From Melastoma dodecandrum (taxonomy: Eukaryota; Streptophyta; Magnoliopsida; Myrtales; Melastomataceae): a DNA stretch of 64,000 bases. The DNA lies in assembly GCA_029817715.1 (NCBI GenBank), contig JARUPY010000252.1:2108001-2172000 (forward strand). Direction: 5' to 3'. Both the position numbers and the translations under genes were made by a program. The notes under the pieces are model-generated. The model worked only from the letters and a program-made list of their open reading frames with translations, was not told where the DNA came from and did not search any database. This document shows positions 1 through 10,708 of the stretch, piece after piece (positions within the stretch are counted from its first letter, which is position 1; the number at the start of each line of letters is the position of its first letter).

Positions 1-1
1 G

Positions 2-259
2 GAAACTGGGGAGGCCGTGCTACTACATCCCGATTTTCGCGGTCCTTATCCTACTCCTGCTGGCCATCTTCGGAAGGTCATTCGCGATCCTTTGTACGTC
101 GATGGGCTGGTACTTGATTCCCACGCTCACAGGTATGACTGGTGCAAAAGAATCATCAGATGGGAGCATGAAGAAGACTACGAAAAACTTCTCCAAGGAT
201 TGCATAGGACAGTCCAAAAGGGACAGGTTGGAAAACCTGGGACTCTCGGGTCAGGATAA
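2..259 (+). other. Unidentified open frame at left edge
   Basis: A frame is open from base 2 to a stop at 257-259 and could be the end of a gene lying to the left. The peptide has no motif I recognise. The reverse strand is also open here, so coding status is doubtful. The next 300 bases hold only a weak reverse-strand frame (365-706) with no recognisable domain. Confidence 0.15.
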
Positions 260-549
260 TCAAGTCTCTTCTCCAGTGTAAATACTTTAGTGGGATGTTA
301 ATAGGGGGATTCTGGCGATAAGATCAAGCCACGTTAATTAACAGAGCCCACGTCCCAAATTTTCCTACCAAACTTCCAAGATAAGTGACGTTTTGGAAAG
401 AACGAAATGGCGAAATAGTCTCCCTTCATCTAGAAGCGCAGGGATTTTACTCTCTACCCTCCTTCTCGTAACCAACCCGCTCCCAGGGAACGACTCAGAA
501 GTAATCTTTTCAGGTACGAGTCGTCGGTTAGTAGAAGCGATTCTCTGTG

Positions 550-1066
550 CTTCGTGGCCATCGAGGCCGTCGATAGGAGGAGGATCCCATGAATTATCAT
601 CCCTATTCAAAGAACGATGAATGAGGAATGCTATTTCATTTCTGATTAAGCTAAGGGTATTTTGCCATTTCATCCACTCGACCTCTGGATCAGAATCTAT
701 CTCCATTTTATATGTTTATATTTTTAATCTAAGTTGTAATTTATCTTATTTTAATTACGGTAAGGGTAAAATTGACTTTATTTTATATAATTATTTTTTA
801 ATACTTTTGGGACAACTTCTATGATAATCGAATATAATATATCACGCTTTTACTTAACCATTGGGATCGTTTACTTCGATCGGTGAACAACACTGGTATT
901 TCATTTCACGAGGAGTGTCCCTTGGCCACCTGAAACGGAGGAGCTATCCCATGAATTATTAACCTTGAGTGTCATTCAATCTAACAATTGCAATTTATCT
1001 TATTTTAATTATGGTAACGTCAAAATTGACATTACATTACCCTATATAATTATTTTTTAAAACTCT
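550..1066. repeat. Decayed duplicated segments, partly derived from the neighbouring gene
   Basis: Two AT-rich blocks of about 80 bp (roughly 725-810 and 980-1066) are similar to each other; both contain TTTATCTTATTTTAATTA and TATAATTATTTTTTAA. Each is preceded by a copy of CCCATGAATTAT. Bases about 559-581 resemble exon 4 of the gene at 1778-3241 near 2914-2936 (23 aligned bases, 5 mismatches). Bases about 902-948 resemble the start of the same exon near 2850-2897. This looks like old partial duplication of the adjacent gene together with flanking AT-rich DNA. Confidence 0.5.
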
Positions 1067-1139
1067 TGCATGCAATCGGAGTTGTATCGTTGGAGTCGAC
1101 AGATGTACTTGTATCAAAAGCCATGGGTCATTTCACGAC

Positions 1140-1480
1140 AAGCTACATTTTTAAACAATACATTTAATTAATAACATAATAAATTATAAACACTAAATTA
1201 TAAATATTAAATATTAAACCTTAAATTATAAATATTAAAAGCTAAACCATAAATTATAAATTCAAAATATTAAATCTTAAATATTCAAAGTTAAACTAGA
1301 AATTATAAATATTAAATATTAAATCCGAATGTTAAACCTAAATATTAAAAATTAAACCATAACTTATAAAAACCGAAGTGTTAAACAAAAGTTCTAAATT
1401 TTACAAGTACCCTGTTAAATCCTAAACACTTTCAATCAAAAATCTTAAACTATGAATAGTAAAGCATAAAAATCAAAAGA
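1140..1480. repeat. AT-rich degenerate short-unit repeat
   Basis: About 340 bp are built from variants of TAAATATTAAACC and TAAATTATAAA, with irregular spacing and no open frame. Some units approach the plant telomere-like word TAAACCCTAAA, but the array is too degenerate to call telomeric. It lies just upstream of the promoter of the next gene. Confidence 0.5.
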
Positions 1481-1556
1481 CAAATATTAATTTTTAATAT
1501 ATTTAAAAAATAATCAATAATAATAATAACAGTTAGATTAAAAATCTAACCCTACC

Positions 1557-1611
1557 TATAAAAAGGATCCTCTCTGATCCTAATCCCCTCCCAATACCTC
1601 AAAACCCTAAC
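1557..1611 (+). promoter_or_regulatory. TATA box and telo-box upstream of the Mediator-associated gene
   Basis: TATAAAAA lies at 1557-1564 and AAAACCCTAAC, containing the telo-box AAACCCTA, at 1601-1611. Telo-boxes close to the transcription start are common in plant genes for ribosome, nucleolus and growth functions. The start codon used here is at 1778; an upstream in-frame ATG-containing frame from 1682 also exists. Confidence 0.45.
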
Positions 1612-1777
1612 GGACCTTCGCCTGCACTCCCACCGCCTTGACAACGCTACCCTCCTCGTAACAACTCGGGGTAGTCGCTTCGTGGCCATCGGATGCGGAC
1701 CGATTGAGTCTTTTTTTGAGACGCAGTTTGTGGAACTGCTATTGGAGAGTTTCTGGGGGAGATTGTTTACAAGGCGA

Positions 1778-3241
1778 ATGGGTGGGGATTCGGGTTACCA
1801 ACCTCAGCCGAACTTCGAAGAGAACGCTAAGGAGGCTCTGATTGATTTGGATGTAACGGATTCCACGGAGCTCTGGCTCATCCAGTGGCCTAGCAATCTG
1901 GTAATTACTACTTTCATCGGTCGCGTTATTTCGATTATATGGCGTGGCCTGTGCTTGCGAATGAACTCCTGCTTGATTTGCTACCGAGCAGTATTCCGGA
2001 TAGGTTTTGCGACTATTAAATCATTTTGGTATTAGGCGCTCGTTGAACTGTTCAGAGTTGGTTTTTGTTTTAGCCACAGTTGAACTGTCTAAGAGATGTG
2101 TTTCCGGTCGCTAACAGGTCCCTGATTTTGATGGGAAAGAAGTGACTCTCAAGCTTCGCCACAATGGGAAGCTGGGTACCCTGGAGGGTTCATCTGGTTG
2201 TCCTTCTTACGCTTTTATTCTGCATATTGTTTTGTTCCCGTTCTGTTCTTTCATTATATTGACCGACTATTTGCCATGTCGATTCAGGGAAAGAATATGA
2301 GTTGCTCAGTAATGCTGCTCAAGACTCTGATGCCACAGTTTTTGTGCCCTCTGTGTCGTCTTCTAAAATAGGTACATGCTGGGCTATAATCATTTTTGTA
2401 GTCATAGTTGCTAATCTCATTCACATTGAGCCATAAACTCGATGGGGTTTAGTATGCTGCAGATGAATTATCTGTTTGATGGGCCGACATATTTATTCAT
2501 TTGTTTGCCTGCCCAAATCCAGATTTTGTTACAAGAGTTTAGTAATGAAGCGCAGGACTTGAATTTTTGTTATTGTCAATGTTCGCCGACTTGATAGCTT
2601 TTTACATCTATTTTTGTATGATATGTTTTCGAAAGAGCAGTAAGAAAGATATTCATTCAGGTGATGGAGCGATGCAGGCTTTGCGATAGTGTCTTGTTTG
2701 TTTGGCATGGTTTGTGGTATTTTCAGATTAGTGATGAACACCATGCGTCGGATTTGTCTGCAGTATATTACTGCTCCTGTTATTTGATAATGTTCCCAAT
2801 TGTAGCATCCTATCTGAAATTTTCATTGCGACCATGTCAGTTGGGAAAATTTCACGACGAGTGTCTCTTGTCCATTACCCTGAACCGGAAGAGCTCGAGA
2901 AGCAGCTGAGGTCATCTAGGCCATCAATTGGAAGATGTTCTCTGATGAGCCGGGCGAACACGGCATCAACTCAGGGCAGTCGGCCCAAGAGCGACGTCTC
3001 GGGCCCCGCAGAGACATACAAGGAACGAAAGAGGGAGCTGGAGAGCAGCCCCAGCTCTCACGCGTGGAGCAAAACCAAGAGTTCCGGGCATGTACGCGGT
3101 CAAAGCGCAACGACGATCACGGGGTCGGTGGGACAAGGCGGAGGCCGCAACAGCTCGGGGGTTTCTTCGGGGACTGCAGATAGTTCCCATAACAAGTCAT
3201 CGAAGAAGAGGAAAGGCGGGGAAAGCGAAGGGAAATTCTAA
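1778..3241 (+). CDS. Mediator-associated protein 2-like (RPA34-like fold family), nuclear
   Basis: Four exons fit: 1778-1900, 2118-2196, 2288-2371 and 2841-3241, giving 228 residues with all junctions in frame. The N-terminal half carries TDSTELWLIQWP (about residues 27-38), then a PDFDGKEVTL segment and KISRRVSLVHYPEPEEL at the start of exon 4. I recall these blocks from the plant protein named Mediator-associated protein 2, which belongs to the RNA polymerase I RPA34 family. The C-terminal third is Ser/Gly/Lys-rich and ends in a basic KKRK stretch, a likely nuclear localisation signal. Start ATG 1778 was chosen because family members begin a few residues before the YQPQPNF block; the frame is also open upstream to 1682. 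The long third intron (2372-2840) has no coding content. The assignment rests on remembered motifs. Confidence 0.65.
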
Positions 3242-3466
3242 TCTCAAGGGCCTGAGAAAGTGTTATTTCTCTTTTTTTGTTTTTAATTAAGTAAATGAGA
3301 GAATGTAATATTACTCTGACAATATTTTCGCACCCAGGCTTACGACCATATTCATAATTGAGCAAAAAGCGACGTCATTTTCCCCTTCAGGCGCGTTTTC
3401 ATTTGCATAAACCTACTCCCCGATTCCCAAAACCCATCGGCGGCAGACTCCCGAGTCATCCCGACG

Positions 3467-4871
3467 ATGAGCAGAGGGCCTGTCGATTGGAGTGTGAATT
3501 GGTTCTTCTTTGTGTTTCAGAGGTGCTTCACAAGGATTACTCCTGTGACCAGAAGTTCGCCGTCCTCAGCGAGAGCACCACAGGTCTGGTAAGGGACCCT
3601 GTAATCTGTCCCCATGGTTCCGTCTGAGTTTTCCGCTTTCCTGTGGTGCCTTTTTGTTGTCTGAGACATTATCTGAACTGCCATTTTCAGCTACTCGGCT
3701 CCACGGTTGGAAAAATGGGGCCCTTTCATCGGGAAATGTGACTGCACGGTGCCGCTTCGAGAATGTCGTTGTCGATGTCAGAGTTGACACGGAATCGAAC
3801 GTACTCTTCTCCTCTTCCTATTTTGTTTTCCGCTTCGATTTGATATCGTGTTCTCTCTGTTTCATTTTGAGGAGTGTAATTAGTCGCCGTTGCTTCTAAT
3901 AGATTCATTCTAAAAGTTCAGGAGTTATTGGCGAACATCACGGTGACGGATACATTACCATCGACCAAGGTCGTTGCTTCGATAAAGCTGCCAGACTACA
4001 TTGACAGGAAGGTAGGATTTATTCTGTTATATTAACTGCTTCTTGGAATGTGATTTATTTATGGTTGGCCTTCTGTAGTTGGGTGCTCAATACTTTCATC
4101 AGCATGCGATTGCGACTTTCATTGCGGCTTCCACCTTTTGCAAGTCACCTGTACTTGATGCCTCCATGACCATTGGCACGCCCGCTTCTGCTTTTGGTGC
4201 GGAGACCAGCTTTTCTTCCGATTGCAGCAAGTTCGTGAAGTACAATTTGGGTTCACCATGACAAAACCCAGTTACAATGCTTCGGCAATACTGTAAGTAC
4301 TCTCAATCGGGCCAATTTCCAGGATATGATTAGCTTTGTGGGAGCATTGATTGCCATTCCTCATTGCATATGGTGGTCGATGCGGTTCTGGTTGTGTTGA
4401 AGCTTTGTAGAGTACTTCTGGTTGTTTTGTCTAGATTGTGACGGTTTGCTAAACTAGGCCTTGGTGCTGATGTCGCCTCGTCGTTGCAGGGCTGAGAAGG
4501 GAGACTCCTTGAGGTTTCTATTCATGTAACCTTACTCTCGAGGCGCTGTTGTGGGGGAGATATGCCAAACCATCTCAAGGAATGAAAACGCGCTCACCGT
4601 CTGTTGCTCCCATGATATTGATCCTCACACGATCCTGAAGGCAAAGCTCAACAATCACGGTGGCCTCGGGGTTCTCTTACAGCACGAGTTGAAGCCGAAG
4701 TCCTTCCTGACCATTTCTGGCGCCTTCGACGCCAAGGCACTGCGAAAGTATCTCAAAATTCGGGCTGGGACTATCTGTCAAGCCTTGATCAGTCTTATTC
4801 TCTTCTCTAAGATTCCAAGGATGATTCTTTGTTTTATTGGTATCTACTGGATTCTTGCGAATATTCAATAG
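3467..4871 (+). pseudogene. Broken voltage-dependent anion channel (VDAC, mitochondrial porin)
   Basis: A spliced-type VDAC copy. Successive exon-like blocks match plant VDAC strands: KDYSCDQKF near 3534-3560, then a block ending VDVRVDTESN near 3690-3798, one containing TDTLPSTKVVASIKLPD near 3930-4011, one from LGAQYFHQHA (4079) to SDCSKFVKYNLG, and a final block with LLQHELKPKSFLTISGAFD. Introns still have GT-AG borders, so this is not a retrocopy. Damage is clear. A one-base frameshift near 4250-4262 separates KYNLG from the TMTKPSYNASAIL frame. An in-frame TAA sits at 4527-4529, after GDSLRFLFM. The C-terminus runs past the normal family end (K-x-G-x-A-x-A-x-K-P type) for about 30 unrelated residues. 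The first exon begins plausibly with MSRGP at 3467 but then diverges. If expressed it could make only fragments. Confidence 0.75.
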
Positions 4872-6403
4872 ATATAATGCAATGATGTAGCAAAAGTTCA
4901 AGTAATGGACGGAAGCTTCAATCAGATGGTGCGCTTTCATTGTATGTAGAGGCGTAGAGTGGCAGTTGACTTGCCTTGTCAATCACCTTTGTAATGGCTA
5001 AAAATGGTGAAGATAAAGAAAATTTCGTGACGGGCATAATTGGCAAGAAGGGGACAGATCCATAGGACAATGATCTCGGAATCTTTGCAAGTTGATGGCT
5101 TCCTCCAGATGCCACTACAGTAGGGATATTCTGCCAGAGCCAGATTGGTGGCGTCACCTCGGCTCCTGCATTTTTCGGCTGATGAGATTCCTGTTTAACA
5201 TGCTCTGAAACTTGTTTTCCCGGTTCAGCTTCCTTGCTGACGTGAAGGAACTGCTTGATGAAACGCAGGAGCGAGACGCCAACTATCTCGGTAGCAGCGA
5301 CAGGCTAGTGCATGCACTTGGCTGTCCTAAAATCGAAGCGCCTAGAACTCTGAGATAGCAATCTAAAGCGGGGTCTGGAGTTTCGATGATTTTGTTCCCA
5401 GCACGAAATTTACTCGTTGCTCGAGTAACAGAGGATCTCTTCAGTGGTAAAATATAATTAATCACATGGTTGGTTGCCCTGTGCAACCTCCTCGTGATCT
5501 TCAAAGCAGTAGTGAAAATATAGACGTTTTCCTACATGTCCTCTGCACGTGGACTTGTCGGAACACTCGAGCTAGCGTTCCAGGTGCAGTCATGCAACCC
5601 CTCTGTGTTGAAGAGGGGTCTGGCTGAATTCACGAATCGCAACAGGGACATCCGAACCAACAGCAAGAAGTGGAGTGCAGCCATTAGCCCGTACGGCATG
5701 ATTCGATTGCTCAATCTCCTCGTGGTCAAAGCCACAGTCGTAATCTTCGTCGTTCAAGAAAACATTCAGTGCGTGGAGGAGGCTGCTGTTCATGTCCTCG
5801 CAGTTGAGCGGCCACCACTGCTTCGGTCATGCCATTCCCCTTTATACTTTGCCGGCGGAGACGATGAAAGCAAGCAAAAGCAACAAAAACATTGCCGTAT
5901 GTCTTTGGGCCCATATTGCAGGCCCAAAAGGATCCTCGGTCCAGAAAACCAACGGCTGGGAAGGGGAGGAAAGAATATCCAAACTCCACCGAATAATCCT
6001 CTCCTCTCTTAAAAACTCTCTCCTTCGAGAAAAGACTTTCTTCTTTTTTATTTTATCTTTCTGTGATATATCCGGAGAAATCTGATCGGAAAGGCTTCCC
6101 CCGCTTTTCTTGAATTTTGGATTTGGATTTTTGGATTTGATGGAAGATTATTGCGTCCCGGCGGATTACTCTTCAACGGTGCTTTCGGTTTGTTGCCGTC
6201 GGTGTTGCTTCGGTTTTCTTCTTCCCGAGTCTTCCTGCTGTCAAGGTTGTAGTCATCCCCCTCGTCTTCCTACTTCTTCTTGTTCCTCCTCCTCCTGACG
6301 CCTTCCCCCCTCCCTTTGTCCTCCCCCTGTCGACGAGACAACCTCGCTAAGAAGCCGGAGGAGGAGGAGGAGGAGGAGGACCAGGAGCTGCTCCTTCGTC
6401 GAG
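4872..6403. other. Spacer and 5' region of the IFRD gene
   Basis: Several frames are open on both strands (for example 5536-6012 + and 5590-5793 -), but none shows a domain or splice-supported structure. Bases about 6110-6403 are probably the 5' leader of the next gene; they include Ser-codon-like TTC/CTC runs and a GGA/GAG triplet repeat at about 6356-6380. Confidence 0.4.
5907..5928 (+). promoter_or_regulatory. Paired site II (GGGCCCA / GGCCCAA) elements
   Basis: GGGCCCA at 5907-5913 and GGCCCAA at 5921-5927 are site II type elements recognised by TCP factors in plant housekeeping promoters. They lie about 480 bp upstream of the IFRD start codon and probably close to its transcription start. 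Confidence 0.4.
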
Positions 6404-9400
6404 ATGAGGAAGCGTGAGTTTCGGCTTTTTTGGCTGTCAACTTCGTGTTTTAGGGATTTTGACTTGGCCGGTCGGCGTGCATTTGTTGTTGAATTCGTTT
6501 GACTAATTGCTTCTATGATTATGATTCAATTTTTTGCGTGGTATAATCTGATTAAATCGGTTAGGGTGATAAATTATTGCGCGGGGAGCCTGTTAAGAAC
6601 TGTTGTTTTATAGCCTGGCGAATAGCTTCATTATCATTGAGGCGTATGTGTTGTGGTTCTGGTGTGTTGACAGGTGTAGGTAGCGTGCCAAAGAGAAATC
6701 TAGGTGTGCTGGATCTGGATAGCGATGACGACGACAGCGTCAGTTCGTCGTCGACCATGCGGTCTGACCGGATGTCCGTGACCGAGACGGAAGATGTTCA
6801 GAAGGATAATTTGCTTGATCATGCTCTGGATGCATTGTTTGAAAAGAGGTAACTGATGTTGATTCTACCTGTTATTTCTGTACCTACATGCAGACTCCGC
6901 CAGCCATAGTGCTATTGGAAATTAGAAATACATGTGTTTTACATATGCTTGTGATTGTACAGTATAGAAAATAACAAGTAATACCTTCAGTTTACCCCTG
7001 ATTAATCCTGTTGGGTCCTTTTGAATTTTTCTTGTGAATGGGAAGCTTTTGGATTTTCAATGGTCATTTTGGTAGATGGATACTTTTGAGTACGAATTGA
7101 ACCTTCAATTGTTGGATTGAAAGGGGTGCCACGAGGGAGAAAGCATTGTCAGCAATCATTGATGCTTTCAACAGTGAGATGCAGCACGAGTTCTTGGAGA
7201 AGAAGTAAGAATACTGAGCTTCAAATATTAATTATTCCCAAGGTGGTTGGGCAAATTATAGTATAGGCCTAAGATTAGGTTGTTGAGATGTTTAATAGCC
7301 CTGTAATTCATCTTCAACTGATCGAGATGGTGGGGGCACAGCCAATGGTGAATGAAGCAAATCCTGACAATAAGGTTGAGAGCATTATGACTCATGCTTC
7401 TCGTGTTTTTTCAGATTTGCGACATTGCTTCACCAGTGTGTAGCTTCTGTGAAGAAGGGTTCAGCCAAGGAAGTATCTCTGGCATCTCAAACCATTGGTG
7501 AGGATGTAATCTATATGGGCTATATCCGTTTTTCAAATAATGTGTGATTAATAAGCAGCGTAATTTGTGAGCAATACCCTAGGGTTGTTGGCGATAACTG
7601 TTGGTTGCGGGGATAATGCACGTGAAATGGTGGAAGATGCTGTTCCAGTTCTCGCACAAGCTTTGAAATCTAGAGGGGATCCTCAAAAGCTGTCCAAGGT
7701 AGATGATTTTGCTATTTCTCAATTGTTGTATTGTTGTTTGAACTTGTGATCTTTTTTGCTTTTGATGCAGCTTCTGGAATGCTTGGCGGTCATCACCTTT
7801 GTTGGAGGAAGTGATCCGGCTGAGACAGAGAAGGCAATGGAAATAATGTGGCAATCAGTCCTTCCCAAATTGGGTTCTAATGTATGGTTTGGAATTAATG
7901 ATTTTGAGACTGTCAGCAGACTTTCACCATCTTCTGTAATGGGTTATATTATGTTCATCCTGTCTTGTGTTTGATATGCTTCCTTATCATAGGTGGTTGC
8001 AGTGAAACCTTCTCCAGCTGTGATATCTGCAATGGTGTCTGCTTGGTCATTTCTTCTTACCTCGATGGATCGCTGGAGCCTAGATCCCAAGAAATGGCAA
8101 GAGTGAGGACTTAAATTACCTGTCCAAAGGCTTGCATAGCCACGAAGAAAATTCTTAGTGTCATAGTATCATGTTGAGTGCTCATTTATTTATAACATTT
8201 GTTGTTTTCTCCGTGATCCAGTTCAATATCATACTTCTCTAGCCTTCTGGAGAAGGAAGACCGATCTGTCCGTATCGCTGCTGGAGAGGCCCTCGCTCTG
8301 ATATTCGAAATGGGAAGCCTAGAGAAGTTTGCCTCGGATGCTGGTGCTGTCGATGGTTCCAACAACGGAAGTGATAAAACTGGGGGTGGAATGGTGCATA
8401 TTCATGGGCTGAGGGCTAAAGTTCTGAACCAAGTGAGAAACCTTTCGATGGAAGCCGGAGGAAAAGGTTCTGCAAAGAAAGATCTGAACAGCCAGCGGAA
8501 CTTGTTTAAGGACATTCTGGAATTTCTTGAGGTTAGATATTTGCATTTTAACAGGCCATTATTTTTCCTCAAATAGTAAATACTAAATCTAAATCCCATT
8601 GCTTGAATCACAATGATATAGGATGGTTCCTGTCCCGAGATGTCCATTAAGATTGGGGGAGATACGCTCACAACAACAACTTGGACACAGTTGGTTCAGG
8701 TTATTGTCACAAATCTTTCTGGCTTATTTTACTCAAGTGCGGGATTTTTTTTCTTCCTTGGGCCTCACGTTTGCTTATTTCAACAGCTGAACTATCTGAA
8801 ACATTTCCTCGGGGGTGGTTTTGTCAAGCATATGCAGGTTTGTTCTTCAAGTACCCTTATATCTGTGCAACATCTTAATAGCCTCAGCAAGTGGGTTCTT
8901 AGTTTGCTATGAATTTCCAAATTAATCTTAACATAGGAGAATGAGTTGCTGCATCAAATATTTGGATTTACCCCGAAGAAGAACACCGGAGGGGCCGGTC
9001 ATCAAATGTCCAGTGAAGAGAAGGTTAGCCTCCTTTTGCTGGTCTCTTTGAGGGTGCCTTGAAAGTGACGCTCTGACATCTCTTTAACCCGGCTAACAAC
9101 TGTTTTCAACATTTCGTGCTTATCTTGTGGTACTAGTCCGAGTTCCCATGCCTTCTAATATTTGGCTTTTCTATCTGGGGTCAGAGGTTGTTTAAATCGC
9201 CCAACTCAATCCTCAGCAAGGCAAGGACGCAATACCTGAACAAACAGCGGATGTTATCAGTAGTAAGCATGTCTCTGATTATAAGTTGATCAGTTCCAGG
9301 TCTCCTAGCCATCACAGCCTATTCATTTAACTCTTTCCCAATGTGTCGATGTAGGGTAAAAACGTGGGACGCTTTGCAGTTAATGCTGGCGAGGATGAGA

Positions 9401-9405
9401 TCTGA
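6404..9405 (+). CDS. Interferon-related developmental regulator (IFRD) family protein
   Basis: Thirteen exons give 446 residues: 6404-6413, 6674-6848, 7124-7204, 7415-7497, 7583-7698, 7771-7881, 7993-8102, 8222-8531, 8622-8699, 8787-8837, 8937-9023, 9185-9262 and 9355-9405. The tiny first exon encodes only MRK plus one base and is joined by a clean GT-AG intron. Residues about 12-50 are acidic and Ser-rich (SDDDDSVSSSSTMRSDRMS), typical of plant IFRD proteins. LLDHALDALFEKRGATREKAL follows and opens the helical-repeat IFRD domain, which runs to about residue 300. The C-terminal IFRD domain covers NYLKHFLGGGF and IFGFTPKK. Animal IFRD1 acts as a transcriptional co-regulator; the plant role is poorly defined. 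The transcript converges on the RRM/SPOC gene downstream. Confidence 0.88.
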
Positions 9406-10708
9406 TATCGGCACTGGCTTTGGATCTCTTGGATTACTGGGGGATGAATTAGTTCGAGATTTGGGGTTGGTCATTGATTGAAAGCATAGTTATATATAAT
9501 AGAGTATTCGTTCTGATAGGATTCCATCTGGAGTCAAACAAGAATAGTAGCAAATTTGGGTGCTGCCCATGTTTGCATGTACCAGTGTAACACTGAAAGC
9601 ATAGTAAGAGTGCAGTCGGATATCTTTACACGAATTTAGCTATTTCAATGGTATCTTACCCTCTAGTTCACATGTACATGCTTGTCCTAAGAAAACAACG
9701 ATTCAGTAGTATCAGCAAGTTCTTTGGTTTGAGGAAAGGGTAAATCAACTTACAACGCCAGGTCGTCCCAAGTCTTCACTTGTTCCACAGCCCCGGCTAA
9801 GCGGGTTTTGTATAATCATTGACTGACGTCCCAAGGCCTTCCACTTCCACCAGTTACATTCTGAGAAGCCTTGGCAGAAACAAAGAAGTGAGGTTTGTTC
9901 CCTGAACCCAACAAAACAGAACAAGGCCCAGACAAAGAACACATTGATGTCGCGGTCATCAGCCCATTTGATCCAACACCCACACGCACACACAAAATTC
10001 CATGTTCCTTGTCAAGGCCTGAGGATTTTGACATAGTTTCCCTTCCATTATTACAAAATTCTTGAGTTCAGGTCTACCCAGTGGCCAGTGCAATAAACAA
10101 TATCAAGCAATAGCTGGCACATATCTTAGAATGTCAGGAAGAGTGATATCCGACATCCACACATTTCATGGAATACGGCTTTCTTTACTACTACGATAAC
10201 CATCAGTGCCATCAAGCCGGTCAGGTATTATGTCCAGTCAGAACCAACAACTCCAAACAGCATACGAATTGAAGATAAGACATGTTACTGTGCTGTTACA
10301 CAGCAGCTCGTCAGAAGATAAGGGATAAATACTTGGCAAACAATCTAATCTCCAAGATTCTCTAAATATTCACAAGCCCCTAGACTTTCCACTTCCTATC
10401 TAGAAACGAATGAAAACACAGCCAACCATATCCTTGTCTATGTACTCCCCACTTAGCTAAAAAGGGCAAAAGAAGAATTAAGGTTCCAGGTTTACCTGCA
10501 GAGAGCAGGAAGCAAAATTTTTCATGAATAAACCTGTACAATGTGGGCCATGCATACACCCCGCTTAGGTCACAAATCAATCCGGCCCACCCATTGCTGT
10601 GCCCATAACCGGTGACATTATACAATAACTTCTCATGAGCTGAGAGATCTCAGGCGCAGAAAGGAGCAGCTAACCTGCAATCGTGAGATCTATATTTGCT
10701 GGAATCAA
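9406..10708. other. Convergent 3' region
   Basis: The IFRD gene (+) and the RRM/SPOC gene (-) end facing each other about 1.3 kb apart. The interval probably holds both 3' untranslated regions. Reverse-strand frames here (for example 9745-9993) lack recognisable motifs. Confidence 0.5.

Noticed and set aside
5536..6012. 158-residue plus-strand frame upstream of the IFRD gene
   Set aside because: No domain, and both strands are open here (5590-5793 on minus). It overlaps the promoter-like site II elements of the IFRD gene.
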